A stretch of DNA of 28,506 bases from an uncultured Alphaproteobacteria bacterium (GTDB taxonomy: Bacteria > Pseudomonadota > Alphaproteobacteria > UBA9655). The DNA is taken from contig CALBSK010000069.1 in NCBI GenBank assembly GCA_937967795.1, forward strand, positions 1-28,506. The letters are read 5' to 3'. This document shows positions 1 through 7,200 of this stretch, piece after piece; within the stretch, counting starts at the first letter, position 1, and the number at the start of each line of letters is the position of its first letter. Position numbers and translations under genes: made by a program. The notes beneath the pieces are model-generated. The model was given only the letters and a program-made list of their open reading frames with translations, did no database searches and was not told the DNA's origin.

Positions 1-802
1 CGATTGCCGACAGATATCCGGCTACAATCTGCGCTTTCTTTAGCTGCTCAGGGAAGCTCGGAACCTGTGCCTTGAACTCGAAACCATTCGCAAGACCCGC
101 TTCGGCTAGGAGTTTCTTGGCCTTGGCCGGATTGTATTGGAGAACCTCCCGTGCCTCCTCCGACATCTTTTCGGCCGGCGTGAAATAGCCTTCCCAAGTT
201 TCATCCAATGGCAGGTGTGGGAAATCAGCGTGGCCGCCATAGATCTGCTTCGCGATGGCGGCCCGGTCGACCGCGAGATTCAAGGCGAGACGTACCTTCG
301 GGTTGTCGAAGGGTGGTGCATCGACCCGCATTGCCAGCGCCTCACCCGCATAGTCGGGGTGTTCGACGACTTTGATTTTATCTCGGATCGGTGCCAGCGA
401 TTTGAGCTCGTCCCAGCTAATATTCGTCATGACATCGATCTTGCCAGTGCGGAAGGCGGCTAGGCGTGTCTGTGAATCCCCGATCGTCCGCATCACAAGG
501 TTATCGACGAATGGGATCTTGTAAGGTTTGCCGTCGATCGTCTCGCGGTCCCAGTACTCCTTGTTAGCCTGATAATCCCCGAAGGCCCCGGCCTCATACC
601 GCGTCAACCGGAAGGGACCCGTGCCGCAGGCATTCTGCCAGTTGCCAGCACCGCCGTTAGGGGCCTCCGTGATCTCTTTGGGATAGATGCCGGCGTAATA
701 GCCGTAGCCGAGGCGGTACTTCCACTCCGAGTTGTACTCCTTCAGGAAGAAGGTCACCTGGTGCGGTCCCGTCTCCTCGGCCCTGTCGATGAAGGAAAAA
801 TA
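1..802 (-). CDS. ABC transporter substrate-binding protein, SBP_bac_5 family (internal fragment)
   Basis: The minus strand reads open from 802 to 1 with no stop, and neither end of the gene is present. The translation contains GPHQVTFFLKEYNSEW, ACGTGPFRLTRYEAG, PPFDNPKVRLALNLAVDR and EVLQYNPAKAKKLLAEAGL. These are hallmarks of the periplasmic peptide/nickel-binding proteins of ABC importers (family 5). The fragment corresponds to the middle and later part of a protein normally over 500 residues long. Base composition is clearly GC-rich with GC-biased third positions, unlike everything after position 804. The reading starts abruptly at the junction with a low-GC toxin-antitoxin pair, so there is no start codon or signal peptide. 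Family assignment is strong from motifs. Substrate is unknown, and whether this DNA belongs to the same genome as the rest is doubtful. Confidence 0.85.
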
Positions 803-803
803 G

Positions 804-1175
804 ATGGAAATTAATGTATCGTCTCTTCTTAAAGCACGAGATGTGTTTGAAAGCTTTAGAAAAAACTTAAACACGGATCAAGAAAAAGCAGGGGCTATTC
901 AGGCTTTTGAATTTTGTTATGAACTTTCGTGGAAAACCATGAAGAAAGTATTAAGTTTTCGTGGGATTGAGGTTTCGACTCCTCGAGATACTTTCCGAGA
1001 AGCTGCTTTAGCGCATTTAATTGAAAATCCGAGAATTTGGTTTGATTTTATCGGAAAAAGAAAGCTTACAGTTCATACCTACGATCAAGAAAATGTGGAG
1101 GCCATCCTCTCTATTTTTGACCTCTTTTCTCGTGAACTTAACGCTCTTATCGAAAATTTGGAAAAACCTTTATGA
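804..1175 (+). CDS. HI0074-family nucleotidyltransferase substrate-binding protein (HEPN, HepT-like)
   Basis: A 123-residue all-helical protein matching the HI0074 family, which pairs with small nucleotidyltransferases. Family signatures are GAIQAFEFCYELSWKTMKK near residue 30, then a STPRDTFREAAL segment, then the HEPN motif RKLTVHTYD near residue 85. The last gives an R-x4-H arrangement like the RNase site of HepT toxins. The ATG at 804 has an AAGGA ribosome site at 792-796. The stop overlaps the next gene by four bases (ATGA), so the two are translationally coupled. In characterised HepT/MntA pairs the HEPN protein is an RNase toxin that the partner inactivates by AMPylation. Whether this HI0074-type member is toxic is inference. 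It lies directly against the composition break, so its upstream promoter is not visible. Confidence 0.8.
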   Translation: MEINVSSLLKARDVFESFRKNLNTDQEKAGAIQAFEFCYELSWKTMKKVLSFRGIEVSTPRDTFREAALAHLIENPRIWFDFIGKRKLTVHTYDQENVEAILSIFDLFSRELNALIENLEKPL

Positions 1176-1453
1176 TTCATATGGAAGCAGAAGATTGGGA
1201 AATTATTCGAGCCCTTCTTGCAAAATATCCTTATACTTTTTACGCTTTTGGATCACGTGTTAGAGGAACTCAGCGAAAATTCTCTGACTTGGATTTATGT
1301 TATAAAGATGAGATTCCTGATTCAACGATTGCCTATTTAGAAGGAGAATTCAGTGACTCAGACCTTCCCTTTAAGGTAGATATTGTCAATTGGAATCGAT
1401 GTTCTTCCAAATTTCAAGAAACAATTCAAACAGAGTTAGAGCCCTTATTGTGA
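1172..1453 (+). CDS. Minimal nucleotidyltransferase (MntA/HI0073-like), partner of the upstream HEPN protein
   Basis: A 93-residue nucleotidyltransferase with the core motif FGSRVRGTQRKFSDLDL, which is exactly G-S-x10-D-x-D. A third acidic residue lies in FKVDIVNW. These are the metal-binding residues of the MNT fold, so the enzyme looks intact. The ATG at 1172 overlaps the stop of the HEPN gene. A second in-frame ATG lies three codons downstream at 1181. In type VII toxin-antitoxin pairs this subunit transfers AMP to tyrosine on the HEPN toxin and so acts as antitoxin. That role is inferred from the pairing and motifs only. A weak 9-bp hairpin follows the gene. Confidence 0.8.
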   Translation: MIHMEAEDWEIIRALLAKYPYTFYAFGSRVRGTQRKFSDLDLCYKDEIPDSTIAYLEGEFSDSDLPFKVDIVNWNRCSSKFQETIQTELEPLL

Positions 1454-1517
1454 TTTAAGCAAGTATTACAGGAATCTTTTGGACAAGACGGCTTCATTCT
1501 TAGCTACCTGAAGCGCG

Positions 1518-1544
1518 CTGGGAATTATCCCTGAAAATTCCCAG
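1518..1544. terminator. Hairpin between converging genes
   Basis: CTGGGAATT at 1518-1526 and AATTCCCAG at 1536-1544 form a perfect 9-bp stem with a 9-nt loop between the ends of the nucleotidyltransferase gene and the minus-strand outer-membrane gene. There is no T tract on either side, so it is only a weak candidate terminator. Confidence 0.35.
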
Positions 1545-1565
1545 AGGGTTCTTCTCTAAGAATTT

Positions 1566-2186
1566 CTAAAACCAATACTTGATACCCCCAGCAAAAGCCG
1601 TGGAAGCATCATGAACCCCGTGGAAGACACCAAACATGCCTGAACGATGATGATAACGGAAAACTAAAGCCCATTGAGGGAGAGAAGGCATTGAAAAAGT
1701 GGCTTCTGCCATCACATAGTTAAGGGTTTGAGCCGATTCGCTTTTACCTCGCCGTTTAACTTCAAGCTTAGGTTTGCTTGTAGCAATACTGATGCCATCT
1801 CCGATCGCTAAGGTTGTAGGAAGAACATTGTTCCAAGGAAACCCTCTCCACCGAATAATAAAAGCTATAGGATCCAATTCAAAATGATCTTGTTTACCAA
1901 AGTGTTGGGCTCCTAAAAACTCGAGTTCAAATCCTAAAAGATCCTTGTAAACCCTCCCTAATTCCTTAGAAACCGCAGCCGCTAGAATCCAGGAACCTTC
2001 AAAATCAGCTCCAGAAATAATCCGGCTTGACGTTTGAGACGTTAGGGGACCTCCAAAAACAGTAACCGCCCATCCGCGTTTCCACCAGGAAGAGTTTTGA
2101 GTACAAGGTTTTTGATGACAGCAGTTCAGAGCAAGGCTCTCTTGACCTAACAATAAGCACAACATTCCTAAAATATACCGCTTCAT
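1566..2186 (-). CDS. Outer-membrane beta-barrel protein, possibly PagL-like lipid A deacylase
   Basis: A 206-residue protein with a hydrophobic N-terminal segment (residues 4-20) that looks like a signal peptide. Alternating beta-strand patterns follow, and the C terminus is aromatic (GIKYWF), typical of barrel proteins recognised by the Bam machine. Near the end, FRYHHRSGMFG (residues 177-187) resembles the catalytic H-x-S segment of PagL/acyloxyacyl-hydrolase family lipid A deacylases. Here it would be H180 and S182, with D193 near where PagL has its glutamate. The ribosome site AAGGAGAT sits 7 bases before the ATG. The gene starts 15 bases after mlaD, so it is the fourth gene of the mla operon. 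A role in lipid handling in the outer membrane follows from context. The deacylase call is tentative because the asparagine and glutamate of the usual motif are not conserved. Confidence 0.5.
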   Translation of the reverse strand: MKRYILGMLCLLLGQESLALNCCHQKPCTQNSSWWKRGWAVTVFGGPLTSQTSSRIISGADFEGSWILAAAVSKELGRVYKDLLGFELEFLGAQHFGKQDHFELDPIAFIIRWRGFPWNNVLPTTLAIGDGISIATSKPKLEVKRRGKSESAQTLNYVMAEATFSMPSLPQWALVFRYHHRSGMFGVFHGVHDASTAFAGGIKYWF

Positions 2187-2201
2187 TTATCTATCTCCTT
2201 T

Positions 2202-3098
2202 TTATTGTTGTGGAATGGAAACACCTTTCCGTTGGGATTCAAATAGCAAACTTCTTGGATTCTCATCAAGCTTTTCAAAAAATCGTGTAGCAGAACTCAC
2301 CATTTCCCGTGTTTCATTTAAAGTTTGAAGGATTTCATAAGAACCCGTTTGTGTGAATGAGTCGAGGGCAAGGCGATTTTCCTTTAAGAAATTCGCGATA
2401 TCACTCGCAGCTGAATCAACTTTCGTGAGTGCCTTTTCAGTAGAGCGCCCGAGGATTTGTACTTCTCGATCTATTGTTTGCATGGTTTTTCTTGAGTCAT
2501 CAATTAAATTTTTTAAAGGATCCGAAGCTTCTGCAAGTTTTTTAGAGAGAAAATCTATATTTTTTAAAGTGTGAGAAAATCGATCTCTGTTTTCTTGATT
2601 AAAGATGGAATTAATTCGGTCAACGAGATTTGTAAATTTATTCACCATGCGAGGTAGGGTTGTCATTATTTCTTCTACCCCAGAATAACGGGAAGGTATA
2701 ACGGGGTATTTTTGCCCTGGTTTGGCTTTTAAACGTGGGCTGTCTTTACTCCCTCCAGAAATCTGCACAAATTTATATCCTGTAAGCCCTTGGAGTTCAA
2801 GAGAAGCATAGGCATCTTCTTTAATAGGAATACCATCTTTAATGGCAACAGTGATATGTACGTATTCAAGATTACGAGAATCAAGCTCTATTTTTTTAAC
2901 AGTTCCTACAGGAACTCCCAGATAATTAACGGGGCCGCCGAGAGTAAGTCCCGTTACAGAACCTGGAAAATAAATGGTGTAAAACTTGGTTTTATAGTCA
3001 AAATCGCTTTTTGCGAGCCATAAGAAGAAACTTAAAATGCCCGCCATGGATAAAAGGACAAAAATGCCAACGATCATATATCCAGCGCGTGTCTCCAT
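2202..3098 (-). CDS. mlaD: MlaD/MCE-domain lipid transport protein
   Basis: A 298-residue protein with one N-terminal membrane anchor (about residues 7-28, ending FFLWLAKSD) and a periplasmic MCE domain (about 38-115). The domain contains FPGSVTGLTLGGPVNYLGVP and LQGLTGYKFVQISGG. A long helical tail follows, probably coiled. MCE proteins form hexameric rings that pass phospholipids between the inner-membrane MlaFE transporter and periplasmic MlaC. Length exceeds E. coli MlaD (about 180 residues) because of the tail, as is common in alphaproteobacteria. It starts 2 bases after mlaF in the order mlaE-mlaF-mlaD, so the three are co-transcribed. Identification is firm from the operon and domain. 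Confidence 0.93.
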   Translation of the reverse strand: METRAGYMIVGIFVLLSMAGILSFFLWLAKSDFDYKTKFYTIYFPGSVTGLTLGGPVNYLGVPVGTVKKIELDSRNLEYVHITVAIKDGIPIKEDAYASLELQGLTGYKFVQISGGSKDSPRLKAKPGQKYPVIPSRYSGVEEIMTTLPRMVNKFTNLVDRINSIFNQENRDRFSHTLKNIDFLSKKLAEASDPLKNLIDDSRKTMQTIDREVQILGRSTEKALTKVDSAASDIANFLKENRLALDSFTQTGSYEILQTLNETREMVSSATRFFEKLDENPRSLLFESQRKGVSIPQQ

Positions 3099-3100
3099 AC

Positions 3101-3874
3101 TTACTCCATAAGATCTGCTAGTGCGGTTTTCCCTCGTATGCCATGGAAATACTCATGGATCCAAGGGTGATTATTATTTAATAAAGCTTTTAATGTGCCT
3201 ACAATTGCATGCTTGTCAACTAGCACCGCAAGACGATTACAAAGTCGTTTGATACTATCCAAGTCATGGGTGATCATGACAACAGTTAAATTTAAATTTT
3301 CTCTTAAAGTTAAAATAAGATCATCAAAGGCTGCTGCTGAGATAGGGTCAAGGCCCGCTGTTGGCTCGTCTAGAAATAAAATCTCAGGGTCTACGGCAAG
3401 AGCGCGTGCAAGAGCGGCTCTTTTTACCATTCCTCCCGAAAGTTCAGAAGGATATTTATAAAAATCTCCTTCTTCAAGACCTACCATCTTTAATTTGATA
3501 AAAGCCATTTCGCAAGCGAGCTCCTTTGGAATGGCATCCAGTTCTTTCATGGGAATTTGAATGTTTTCACCTACTGTAAGAGAACTGAAAAGAGCCCCTC
3601 CTTGAAATAAAACTCCCCAGTGTGACTGTAGGTGAAGTTTCATTATTTTTTCAAGGCTTCCAACTTTCTTGCCTAAAACTGTAATTACACCTTTTTTAAT
3701 GGGCACTAATCCTAAGATAGTTCCCATAAGAACGGATTTTCCCGATCCAGACCCTCCCACAATTCCAAAAATTTCTCCTTGAAATATATCCAAATTTAAA
3801 TTTTCATGAACACTTTGAGTGCCAAATTGGGTGACAAGATCACGAATCGAGATGATGGGTTTTGGCGTTCCCAT
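3101..3874 (-). CDS. mlaF: Phospholipid transporter ATP-binding protein MlaF
   Basis: A 257-residue ABC ATPase. Visible motifs are Walker A GGSGSGKS (about residue 40), the Q-loop region GVLFQGGALFSSLTV, the signature LSGGMVKRAALARAL with the GGM variant typical of Mla/MCE importers, Walker B ILFLDEPTAGLD, and the H-loop MITHDL. It powers phospholipid movement by the MlaFEDB complex in the inner membrane. The ATG directly abuts the mlaE stop codon (TAAATG), and mlaD begins 2 bases after its own stop. No MlaB gene is seen separately. The STAS role is probably filled by the N-terminal domain of the permease. Confidence 0.95.
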   Translation of the reverse strand: MGTPKPIISIRDLVTQFGTQSVHENLNLDIFQGEIFGIVGGSGSGKSVLMGTILGLVPIKKGVITVLGKKVGSLEKIMKLHLQSHWGVLFQGGALFSSLTVGENIQIPMKELDAIPKELACEMAFIKLKMVGLEEGDFYKYPSELSGGMVKRAALARALAVDPEILFLDEPTAGLDPISAAAFDDLILTLRENLNLTVVMITHDLDSIKRLCNRLAVLVDKHAIVGTLKALLNNNHPWIHEYFHGIRGKTALADLME

Positions 3875-5020
3875 TTAAATACCTATTTGTGAAAAGAAGA
3901 TGGATAAAAGAGCGTCTGCAATAGTGACAAAAAATATTCCCTCAACAACAGAACGGGTTGTGCATCTTCCAACGCTTTCTGCCGTTCCTGTAACACGCAT
4001 TCCTTCAAAACAACTGACAATCCCAATAATGGCTCCAAACAGAGGTGCTTTTAAAATTCCTACCCAAAACCCTCCCATGGTAACGGCTTCCCCTACACGA
4101 TGAATGTAAAGCTGAGGGGAAACATCTAAAGAAAAAACAATCATAATTCCGCCCCCCAAAAGTCCTGCGAGGTCAGAAATAAACGCTAACAAGGGCATAA
4201 CGATAATAAGGGCCAAGACCCGAGGAATAATCAAAACCTCCATTGGATTTAAGCCTAACGTATTAAGGGCATCAACTTCCTGATTAATTTTCATAATTCC
4301 AATTTGAGCCGTAATCGAGCTTCCTGTGCGTCCTGCGACCAGTATGGCTGTAATAAGAATTCCCACTTCTCTTACAATCGAAATACTGACCAGGTTTATC
4401 GTATAAATTTCAGCCCCAAAACGACGTAGTTGTTCCTCTCCTTGGTACGCTAAGACTAATCCAAGTGAAATCGACATTAATGAAATAATGGGAATGGCAT
4501 TTACTCCAAATCGTTCAACATGTGCTACTATAGAGGTGAAGCGGACGTGTGTGGGATGAAGAAATGTAAACACCATCCCCACTGTAACTTGACCTAAAAA
4601 AATGATGAGATCTCTTATTAAAAATACAAGACTGATGCTAATTCTGCCCAGTTCAACTAACCATTTTCCAAGAAAGAAATGGGGTTTATAGATTTCCTGA
4701 TAAGAAGGCTTATAAACGTCAAGCCGTGAAAACAGCGCCTGAAAAGTATCGCTTTCATTTTGTAGGTTAAGACGATATCCTTTTTCTTTTAACATTTGGA
4801 ATGTTCGCTTTAAAAGCCAAACGCCTGTCGTATCAAAATCCTGAAGATTAACGAGATCAAAAATAAGGTGCTTTGGAAAAGCTTTTTGAAAAATGTCGGC
4901 GCAAAGGGGTTCAATTTCCTTTGCTGTTTTAGCCATCCATGATCCTTGAGGCTTAAGGATAACTGTATCTTTTTGAGAGAATATCTCTATTTTAGGGGTG
5001 CAGGCTACCATTTTTTCCAT
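3875..5020 (-). CDS. mlaE: STAS-MlaE fusion permease of the phospholipid transporter
   Basis: A 381-residue protein. Residues about 10-95 form a STAS domain (HLIFDLVNLQDFDTTGVWLL), and about 125-381 are the multi-membrane MlaE permease. Conserved permease segments are REVGILITAILVAGRTGSSI, LNTLGLNPMEVLIIPRVLAL and TGTAESVGRCTTRSVVEG. In E. coli the STAS protein MlaB is separate, whereas here it is fused to the permease, a known arrangement. It is the first gene of the mla operon. The annotated ATG at 5020 has an AGAGGAAA site about 12 bases upstream, and a second ATG three codons later (5011) is possible. A promoter-like pair lies at 5056-5084 on the same strand. Confidence 0.93.
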   Translation of the reverse strand: MEKMVACTPKIEIFSQKDTVILKPQGSWMAKTAKEIEPLCADIFQKAFPKHLIFDLVNLQDFDTTGVWLLKRTFQMLKEKGYRLNLQNESDTFQALFSRLDVYKPSYQEIYKPHFFLGKWLVELGRISISLVFLIRDLIIFLGQVTVGMVFTFLHPTHVRFTSIVAHVERFGVNAIPIISLMSISLGLVLAYQGEEQLRRFGAEIYTINLVSISIVREVGILITAILVAGRTGSSITAQIGIMKINQEVDALNTLGLNPMEVLIIPRVLALIIVMPLLAFISDLAGLLGGGIMIVFSLDVSPQLYIHRVGEAVTMGGFWVGILKAPLFGAIIGIVSCFEGMRVTGTAESVGRCTTRSVVEGIFFVTIADALLSIFFSQIGI

Positions 5021-5055
5021 TACAAAAGTTGTTTCCTCTTGCGCTACAATTGGAT

Positions 5056-5084
5056 ATGTTAAAGGAAAGTAAGGAAGATTTCAA
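5056..5084 (-). promoter_or_regulatory. Candidate promoter of the mlaE-mlaF-mlaD operon
   Basis: On the minus strand, TTGAAA (5084-5079) and TAACAT (5061-5056) are separated by exactly 17 bases, close to the sigma-70 consensus. The predicted start site would give a leader of roughly 30 bases before mlaE. It overlaps the 5' region of the divergent aroK gene, which supports starting aroK at 5089 and not upstream. Confidence 0.45.
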
Positions 5085-5088
5085 AGGA

Positions 5089-5646
5089 ATGAAAGAAAAA
5101 CCGAAAAGATATTCGGCAAGCCTTGTTTTGCCAAAAACTTTAGTGCTCGTAGGTATGATGGGGGCTGGGAAAAGTAGTATTGGTTGGCGTCTTGCTCGAA
5201 AGCTGGGGATTCCCTTTAATGATACAGACCAAGAAGTTGAACGAGCCGCAGGCTGTTCCGTTGCTGATATTTTTGAAACGTGGGGTGAGAAAGCGTTCAG
5301 GGATGCTGAACGGCGAATCATTAAGCGCCTCCTAAACGAAAAAATTCAGGTTATTTCTACTGGAGATGGGGCATTTGTTGACGAAGAAAGTCGCATGCTT
5401 ATAAAAGAAAACGCCATCTCCTTATGGCTTAGGGCAGATCCCGCGATATTATACGAACGAGTGATTCGTAGAGATACCCGCCCTCTTCTTTTTGAGGGAG
5501 ATGCCAAGCAAATTCTTGAAGAAATGGTTGAGCGGCGATATCCTCTTTACGCAAAAGCTGACCTTACGGTTGAAAGTAATGATGATGCTCATGAAGCCAC
5601 TGTGGAGAGAGTGATCGAGACTCTAAAACAGTATATTTATGATTAG
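5089..5646 (+). CDS. aroK: Shikimate kinase
   Basis: A 185-residue kinase that phosphorylates shikimate to shikimate-3-phosphate in aromatic amino acid synthesis. Visible motifs are the P-loop VGMMGAGKSS (residues 21-30), the substrate-binding NDTDQEVE, the lid arginine motif RDTRPLL, and RRYPLYAKAD near the end. The shikimate-site glycine motif, normally GGG, reads G-D-G here (VISTGDGAF), an unusual change in a substrate-binding position. The start at 5089 is chosen because AAGGAAG lies 11 bases upstream and it leaves room for divergent promoters. TTG 5029 and ATG 5056 are in frame but would overlap the mla promoter. aroB, the usual downstream partner, is absent. mlaA follows 77 bases later. 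Confidence 0.92.
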   Translation: MKEKPKRYSASLVLPKTLVLVGMMGAGKSSIGWRLARKLGIPFNDTDQEVERAAGCSVADIFETWGEKAFRDAERRIIKRLLNEKIQVISTGDGAFVDEESRMLIKENAISLWLRADPAILYERVIRRDTRPLLFEGDAKQILEEMVERRYPLYAKADLTVESNDDAHEATVERVIETLKQYIYD

Positions 5647-5662
5647 CTCAACACGAGATAAC

Positions 5663-5691
5663 TTTACAGATTTCTTCAAGAAGAATACACT
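5663..5691 (+). promoter_or_regulatory. Candidate promoter of mlaA-mlaC-xerD
   Basis: TTTACA (5663-5668) and TACACT (5686-5691) are spaced by 17 bases in the gap between aroK and mlaA. The predicted start would leave a leader of about 25 bases before the mlaA ATG. This suggests mlaA, mlaC and xerD can be transcribed independently of aroK. Confidence 0.45.
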
Positions 5692-5723
5692 CGCCACGAA
5701 CCAACAAAAAGTATGAAAATCAC

Positions 5724-6554
5724 ATGAAATCTCTGGGTACTGTTTTTTTTCTTTTTAATTTTGTATTCTCACCTACGTGCCTTTTGGCTCAACAGGATGC
5801 CCTAAGCTATATCGATAATGAACTTCATCCTGGTCAAATAGAGCATATGGATGCTGCGGAACGGCAAGAGGTATTAGAGCCTCCGTCGGCTGTTGAAGAT
5901 AATGATCCGCTAGAGCCGATTAATCGCGGGGTATTCTGGGTCAATGATATTCTTGATACAATTTTATTCGATCGCATTTCCGAAATGTATGTGGGGATTG
6001 TTCCTGAATTCCTTCGCGAGCGTGTGGGGTACGTTTTACGCAATTTAAGCGAACCCATTGTTCTCGTAAATAATGTTCTGCAAGGAGAGATGGGAGATGC
6101 GGAGGATACATTGCGGCGCTTCCTCATTAATTCCACAGTTGGTGTGGGAGGGGTTTTTGACGTTTCTACCGATTTGAATATTCCCTATAAGCGAGAGGAT
6201 TTTGGTCTTACTCTAGCGTCATGGGGATGTGGCTCTGGACCTTACCTTGTTCTGCCTATTCTCGGACCTTCTAATCTTCGGGATACTTTTGGAAGAATCG
6301 GGGATTACAGTTTCGATCCTATTAACTGGTGGGCCTACTTTAGCGATGATAAGGCTGCTTATAGTTATGGTCGAACAGCCATTCAAATCTTAGATGCTAA
6401 AGCTGAAAACATAGCTATTATAGAAGATCTAAACAAGAACGCTATTGACCGTTATGCGACTTTTCGCTCATGGTACACGGAGCGGCGAAATCATTTAATT
6501 GCAAAAGAAGACGTTAAAGCTACGGATACTCCTCATCCTGATGATGAAGAATAA
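5724..6554 (+). CDS. mlaA: MlaA (VacJ) family outer-membrane lipid asymmetry protein
   Basis: A 276-residue protein with an N-terminal hydrophobic signal (residues 5-22) and the MlaA/VacJ core. Family landmarks are NDPLEPINRGVFWVND, RRFLINSTVGVGGVFDVS, EDFGLTLASWGCGSGPYLVL, PILGPSNLRDTFG and DPINWW. MlaA sits in the outer membrane and feeds misplaced phospholipids to MlaC for return to the MlaFED complex. The usual lipobox is not evident. The only early cysteine, C19, is preceded by S-P-T, so it may not be lipidated or may be cleaved by signal peptidase I near LLAQ. There is no clear ribosome site before the ATG at 5724. A promoter-like pair lies at 5663-5691. mlaC follows after 19 bases. Confidence 0.93.
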   Translation: MKSLGTVFFLFNFVFSPTCLLAQQDALSYIDNELHPGQIEHMDAAERQEVLEPPSAVEDNDPLEPINRGVFWVNDILDTILFDRISEMYVGIVPEFLRERVGYVLRNLSEPIVLVNNVLQGEMGDAEDTLRRFLINSTVGVGGVFDVSTDLNIPYKREDFGLTLASWGCGSGPYLVLPILGPSNLRDTFGRIGDYSFDPINWWAYFSDDKAAYSYGRTAIQILDAKAENIAIIEDLNKNAIDRYATFRSWYTERRNHLIAKEDVKATDTPHPDDEE

Positions 6555-6573
6555 GTCCTAAGAAAGGGTAATT

Positions 6574-7200
6574 ATGAAAAAATTTATTTTTCTATTTGTA
6601 TTGTTTTTTATAGGGGCGGGCGGAGCTTTTGCAAACACTGAGTGTGAAAAAGCCGAAGCTTTTATGAGTGAAATTGGTGAAAAAGTTATTACGCTTTTGA
6701 CAGATAAGTCAATTTCAGACCACGAACGAGCCAACCAGTTTCGTGAAATTTTAGAAACAAAATTTAATGGCAAAGCCATTGCTAAATTTGTATTAGGACG
6801 ATATTGGAAACAGGCGAGTGAGGAAGAAAAACAAAGATTTTTAGAACTTTTTAAAGAAACAACAATTGCAAGTTATGCGACACGCTTTAAAGAATATACA
6901 TCGGAAAAATTTGAAATTATAGGGTGCCGTCCTGAAGCGGACGGAGGAGTTACGGTTTTAAGTCAGATAGTAAGGCCAAAAAGCCAAAATATTCCTATCA
7001 ATTGGAAAGTTTTTGAAAAAAAAGGCAAACTTATGATTTATGATGTCGCTTTAGAAGGTATTAGCATGAGCGTGACTCAGCGATCAGAATTTTCTGCCGT
7101 GATCCAAAAAGGGGGAGGGAAAGTGCAAGCAATTAATAATGCTCTTGAGAAAAAGCTCGCTGAATTTGGGAAAGTGATGAATTCAGAAATACGACAATAA
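6574..7200 (+). CDS. mlaC: MlaC periplasmic phospholipid-binding protein (Ttg2D family)
   Basis: A 208-residue protein with a clear signal peptide (KFIFLFVLFFIGAGGAFA, cleaved near residue 20). The MlaC/Tol-tolerance fold follows: KFNGKAIAKFVLGRYWKQAS, FLELFKETTIASYATRFKEY and NIPINWKVFEKKGKLMIYDV. MlaC shuttles phospholipid across the periplasm between MlaA and the MlaD ring. The ribosome site AAAGGG is 6 bases before the start. It lies 19 bases after mlaA, and its stop codon directly abuts the xerD ATG, indicating one transcript. Together with the divergent mlaEFD genes it completes the transport pathway. Confidence 0.92.
   Translation: MKKFIFLFVLFFIGAGGAFANTECEKAEAFMSEIGEKVITLLTDKSISDHERANQFREILETKFNGKAIAKFVLGRYWKQASEEEKQRFLELFKETTIASYATRFKEYTSEKFEIIGCRPEADGGVTVLSQIVRPKSQNIPINWKVFEKKGKLMIYDVALEGISMSVTQRSEFSAVIQKGGGKVQAINNALEKKLAEFGKVMNSEIRQ

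Noticed and set aside
137..463. Open frame of 108 codons on the plus strand
   Set aside because: It is antisense to the clear binding-protein coding sequence on the minus strand and has no family features.
5029..5088. TTG or ATG upstream starts for aroK
   Set aside because: They would overlap the mla promoter and lack ribosome sites. The kinase fold begins after 5089.
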